DNA from: an uncultured bacterium
GTDB lineage: Bacteria; Actinomycetota; Coriobacteriia; Coriobacteriales; Coriobacteriaceae
DNA: 64,000 nucleotides
Assembly: GCA_905215525.1 (NCBI GenBank)
Contig: CAJMQJ010000001.1
Span: 310,001-374,000 of the forward strand
Direction: 5' to 3'
The notes beneath the pieces were generated by a model. It searched no databases. It was not told the DNA's origin and was given only the letters and a program-made list of their open reading frames with translations. The translations under genes and the position numbers were made by a program. Below are positions 62,038 to 64,000 of this stretch, in pieces (position 1 is the stretch's first letter; every line of letters starts with the position of its first letter).

Positions 62038-63504
62038 ATGAACGAAAACGAGCTGACCGGTCTGCTCGAGTCTTTAAGGCGCATGGGCTCGGACGATCTT
62101 AACGTCGAGGTCAAGGAGAGCGCCACGACGCTTTCCCGCGACGTATGGGAAACGGTTAGTGCATTCGCGAATACCGCTGGCGGAATTATCGTGCTCGGCG
62201 TGAGCGAGCGCGCGGGCTTTGTCCCGGTTGAGAACTTTGAGACCGAGAAGGTGCTCAACCAATTCGTAGCGGGCATGGGTGATGCCGGCGGCCGCGGAAA
62301 ACTGGCCAATCCGCCCAAATACACCATTGAACGCGTGGAGCTTCAGGGCACCGTGGTTCTGGTCATCGCGATTGAGGAGCTCGACCCGTCGAGCAAGCCT
62401 TGTTATGTCATAGAGCGGGGCGCTCAAGGCGGCAGCTACAAACGCATCGATGACAAAGATGTCCCGCTTTCGTCGACTGAGGTCCTGTCCTTGTCATCGT
62501 ATGAACGGACGAGCCCCAGTGATCGCGATGCAGTACCCGGCGCGGTCGCAGGCGATCTTGACGAGGCCCTGGTCGACCGCACGATAGAGCGTGCTTTCTC
62601 GCTGACACCCCGTGCAATGCGCGGCGCGCCGGACAAGAAAACGAAGCTGGAGCGCCTGAATTTCCTCGACTCCCAGGGCAATGTTACTAAGGCCGGGCTC
62701 CTGGCCGCGGGTGCCTATCCTCAGCAGTTCTATCCCAAGCTCTTTATCGATGTGGCGGTCTATGCCGGAACGCAGAAGGGCGCGGCGGGGTCGTTGAGGT
62801 TCATGGACCGTACGATCTGCGAGGGAACGTTGGGCGAAATGATCTCGGATGCCGTCGCGGCTGTCGCCAAAAACCTGCGCCGCACCTCGACCGTCCAAGG
62901 CATCTCGCGTATCGACTCGCTGGAGATTCCCGAGGAGGTCCTGCGCGAGGCAGTCGCCAACGCGGTTATCCACAGGGAATACGGGGATCGGTTCTGTGGG
63001 CAATCGATCGCCGTCGACGTTTTTGACGACCGTATCGAGGTGACGAATCCCGGCGGCCTTTATGGAGGGAAGACTCGCGAGAACTTGTTTGACGGCAGCT
63101 CCCGATGTCGTAATGCAACGCTCGTGAAACTCATGTCGATTGTTCCACTGCCGGATGGCGCAGGCTCGCCGGCTGAGGGAAATGGCTCGGGCATCCCGAT
63201 GATGATCGATGCCATGCGCGCGCATGGTCTGGCCGATCCCCTGTTCTGCCCGGGGTTCGATCGGTTCAAGGTCGTACTTTACCGTTCAAAGGTTGAGCCG
63301 GTCGATCATGGCGGGGACTTGATTATGACGGCACTCAAGCGCTACGGCGAATTGGGGACGCGCGAACTGGCGGAGCGCACGGGACTCACGGTTTCCCAGG
63401 TTAGGGCACGCGTCAATGCACTCATTGCGCAGGGTGAGCTTGAGCCGACGGCGCCGTCGACAAGCCGCAACCGCAAATATCGACTGTCAGAGCGCGTGGA
63501 ATAA
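62038..63504 (+). CDS. AlbA_2/Schlafen-like regulator with HATPase-type domain
   Basis: 488 residues. N-terminal AlbA_2 domain (about 10-150: VEVKESATTLSRDVWETV, FANTAGGIIVLGVSE), a middle HATPase_c_4-like region (about 290-400: LREAVANAVIHREYGDR, IEVTNPGGLYGG, GSGIPMMIDAM), and a C-terminal winged helix (ELAERTGLTVSQVRARV). COG2865-type ATP-binding transcriptional regulators have this layout. The ATG at 62038 has AAAGG 8 nt upstream; an ATG at 62032 is too close. It is preceded by the GAGAGATA arrays, so autoregulation is likely. The ligand and targets are unknown. Confidence 0.83.
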   Translation: MNENELTGLLESLRRMGSDDLNVEVKESATTLSRDVWETVSAFANTAGGIIVLGVSERAGFVPVENFETEKVLNQFVAGMGDAGGRGKLANPPKYTIERVELQGTVVLVIAIEELDPSSKPCYVIERGAQGGSYKRIDDKDVPLSSTEVLSLSSYERTSPSDRDAVPGAVAGDLDEALVDRTIERAFSLTPRAMRGAPDKKTKLERLNFLDSQGNVTKAGLLAAGAYPQQFYPKLFIDVAVYAGTQKGAAGSLRFMDRTICEGTLGEMISDAVAAVAKNLRRTSTVQGISRIDSLEIPEEVLREAVANAVIHREYGDRFCGQSIAVDVFDDRIEVTNPGGLYGGKTRENLFDGSSRCRNATLVKLMSIVPLPDGAGSPAEGNGSGIPMMIDAMRAHGLADPLFCPGFDRFKVVLYRSKVEPVDHGGDLIMTALKRYGELGTRELAERTGLTVSQVRARVNALIAQGELEPTAPSTSRNRKYRLSERVE

Positions 63505-63604
63505 ATGCGTTAGTGGACGAGGCGACCCATTAATCGACTCTCGATTGGCGCCCACCAGGGTAAAGCAGTTGTTGCCCAGTCGACGGTGATGCTAAAGACT
63601 CGGC

Positions 63605-64000
63605 TTACGCCGGCATGGCCCCGAACCCGCCCATCAAGAACAGCCTAAGAACCAGTTTGATGACATATCCCGGTTTGACTTCTGCCGCGTCAAAGACGTG
63701 GCGCTCGGCGAGCTCGCTGCAGTATGCATAGATGTCGCGGATAAGGTCCGCGCCCGAAAGCGTAAACATATAGCCTGCGTCCGAAAGCGCATTGGGTGCG
63801 GCGGGCAACTTGGCCATGCGGCAAAAGGTCAACAGGTCGGGTGCCATAACATTCTGGTAGTCGAGGTGGCCGCTGACATCCTGTGCGGCAAGCTCCAATT
63901 GGCGCACAAAATCCAGCGCCGCCGCTAACACAAAGCTCGGCGTAGGCGCATTGACGTCCTCCGTGCTCGCCACGAGTCTGCCTGCTGCCTGCGTGACAAG
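63605..64000 (-). CDS. Unknown protein (5' end outside window)
   Basis: The frame is open from the stop at 63605 to the window edge, so the gene starts beyond 64000. A GTG at 63973 gives 122 residues, but the frame continues upstream (LVTQAAGRL...), so it is not a confident start. The visible part is largely helical with Leu/Ala-rich segments (FVLAAALDFVRQLELAAQ, TFCRMAKLPAAPNAL, YVIKLVLRLFLMGG). I do not recognise the family. Confidence 0.55.
   Translation of the reverse strand, partial: LVTQAAGRLVASTEDVNAPTPSFVLAAALDFVRQLELAAQDVSGHLDYQNVMAPDLLTFCRMAKLPAAPNALSDAGYMFTLSGADLIRDIYAYCSELAERHVFDAAEVKPGYVIKLVLRLFLMGGFGAMPA

Overview
The window looks like chromosome from a high-GC, anaerobic or gut-type actinobacterium; the Coriobacteriia, and Collinsella in particular, fit best. 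Pointers are the GC-rich coding style with strongly C-ending codons in highly expressed genes, a complete arginine deiminase pathway, rubrerythrin, two mannose-family PTS systems with several SIS-domain deglycase-like genes, LytS/LytTR signalling pairs, and many short non-coding inverted repeats. This placement is inference from gene content, not a database match. I see no prophage, transposase gene, rRNA or CRISPR array.

Layout. 1-6920: arginine deiminase (ADI) locus, with a truncated XRE/S24-like regulator and a divergent arcA paralogue on the minus strand, and antiporter-arcA-arcB-arcC on the plus strand. 7173-14706: anchored C39-like peptidase, amino-acid permease plus amidohydrolase, first LytS/LytTR pair, zinc phospholipase-like gene. 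14808-20119: UMF1-type MFS transporter, glycosyltransferase coupled to a second LytS/LytTR pair, phosphodiesterase. 20486-23179: tRNA-Asp and an Rrf2 / MutY-like / rubrerythrin group. 23433-34453: RmuC, ABC exporter, Nth, Mfd, PAP2 phosphatase, threonine-aldolase-like enzyme, acetyltransferase. 34630-44944: first sugar-amine island. 45329-53024: RecQ, a GntR/SIS pair, LDH-like dehydrogenase, MetA, 5-formyl-THF cycloligase, HicAB. 53341-56388: large M16C peptidase. 56870-61607: second sugar-amine island. 62038-64000: AlbA/HATPase regulator and a truncated unknown gene.

The most notable theme is a dispersed set for glycated amines (Amadori products): two mannose-family PTS transporters, four SIS proteins that all keep a Glu-x15-His pair matching the catalytic pair of FraB/FrlB deglycases, four GntR/UTRA repressors, a DMT transporter and a HAD phosphatase. 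Repeated operator-like sequences lie in front of these genes. One of them, built on TATAACG(A/T)C, occurs in four separate promoters and suggests a single regulon that joins the two islands. The working model is PTS uptake with phosphorylation, cleavage by a deglycase to a sugar phosphate plus a free amine or amino acid, and possibly export of the amine by the DMT carrier. Substrates are not proven by sequence.

Intergenic DNA carries several families of hairpins and inverted repeats: a structured element of about 145 bp in two copies, a 33-34 bp arm present four times, about ten long inverted repeats, and an array of GAGAGATA repeats in front of the AlbA-type regulator.
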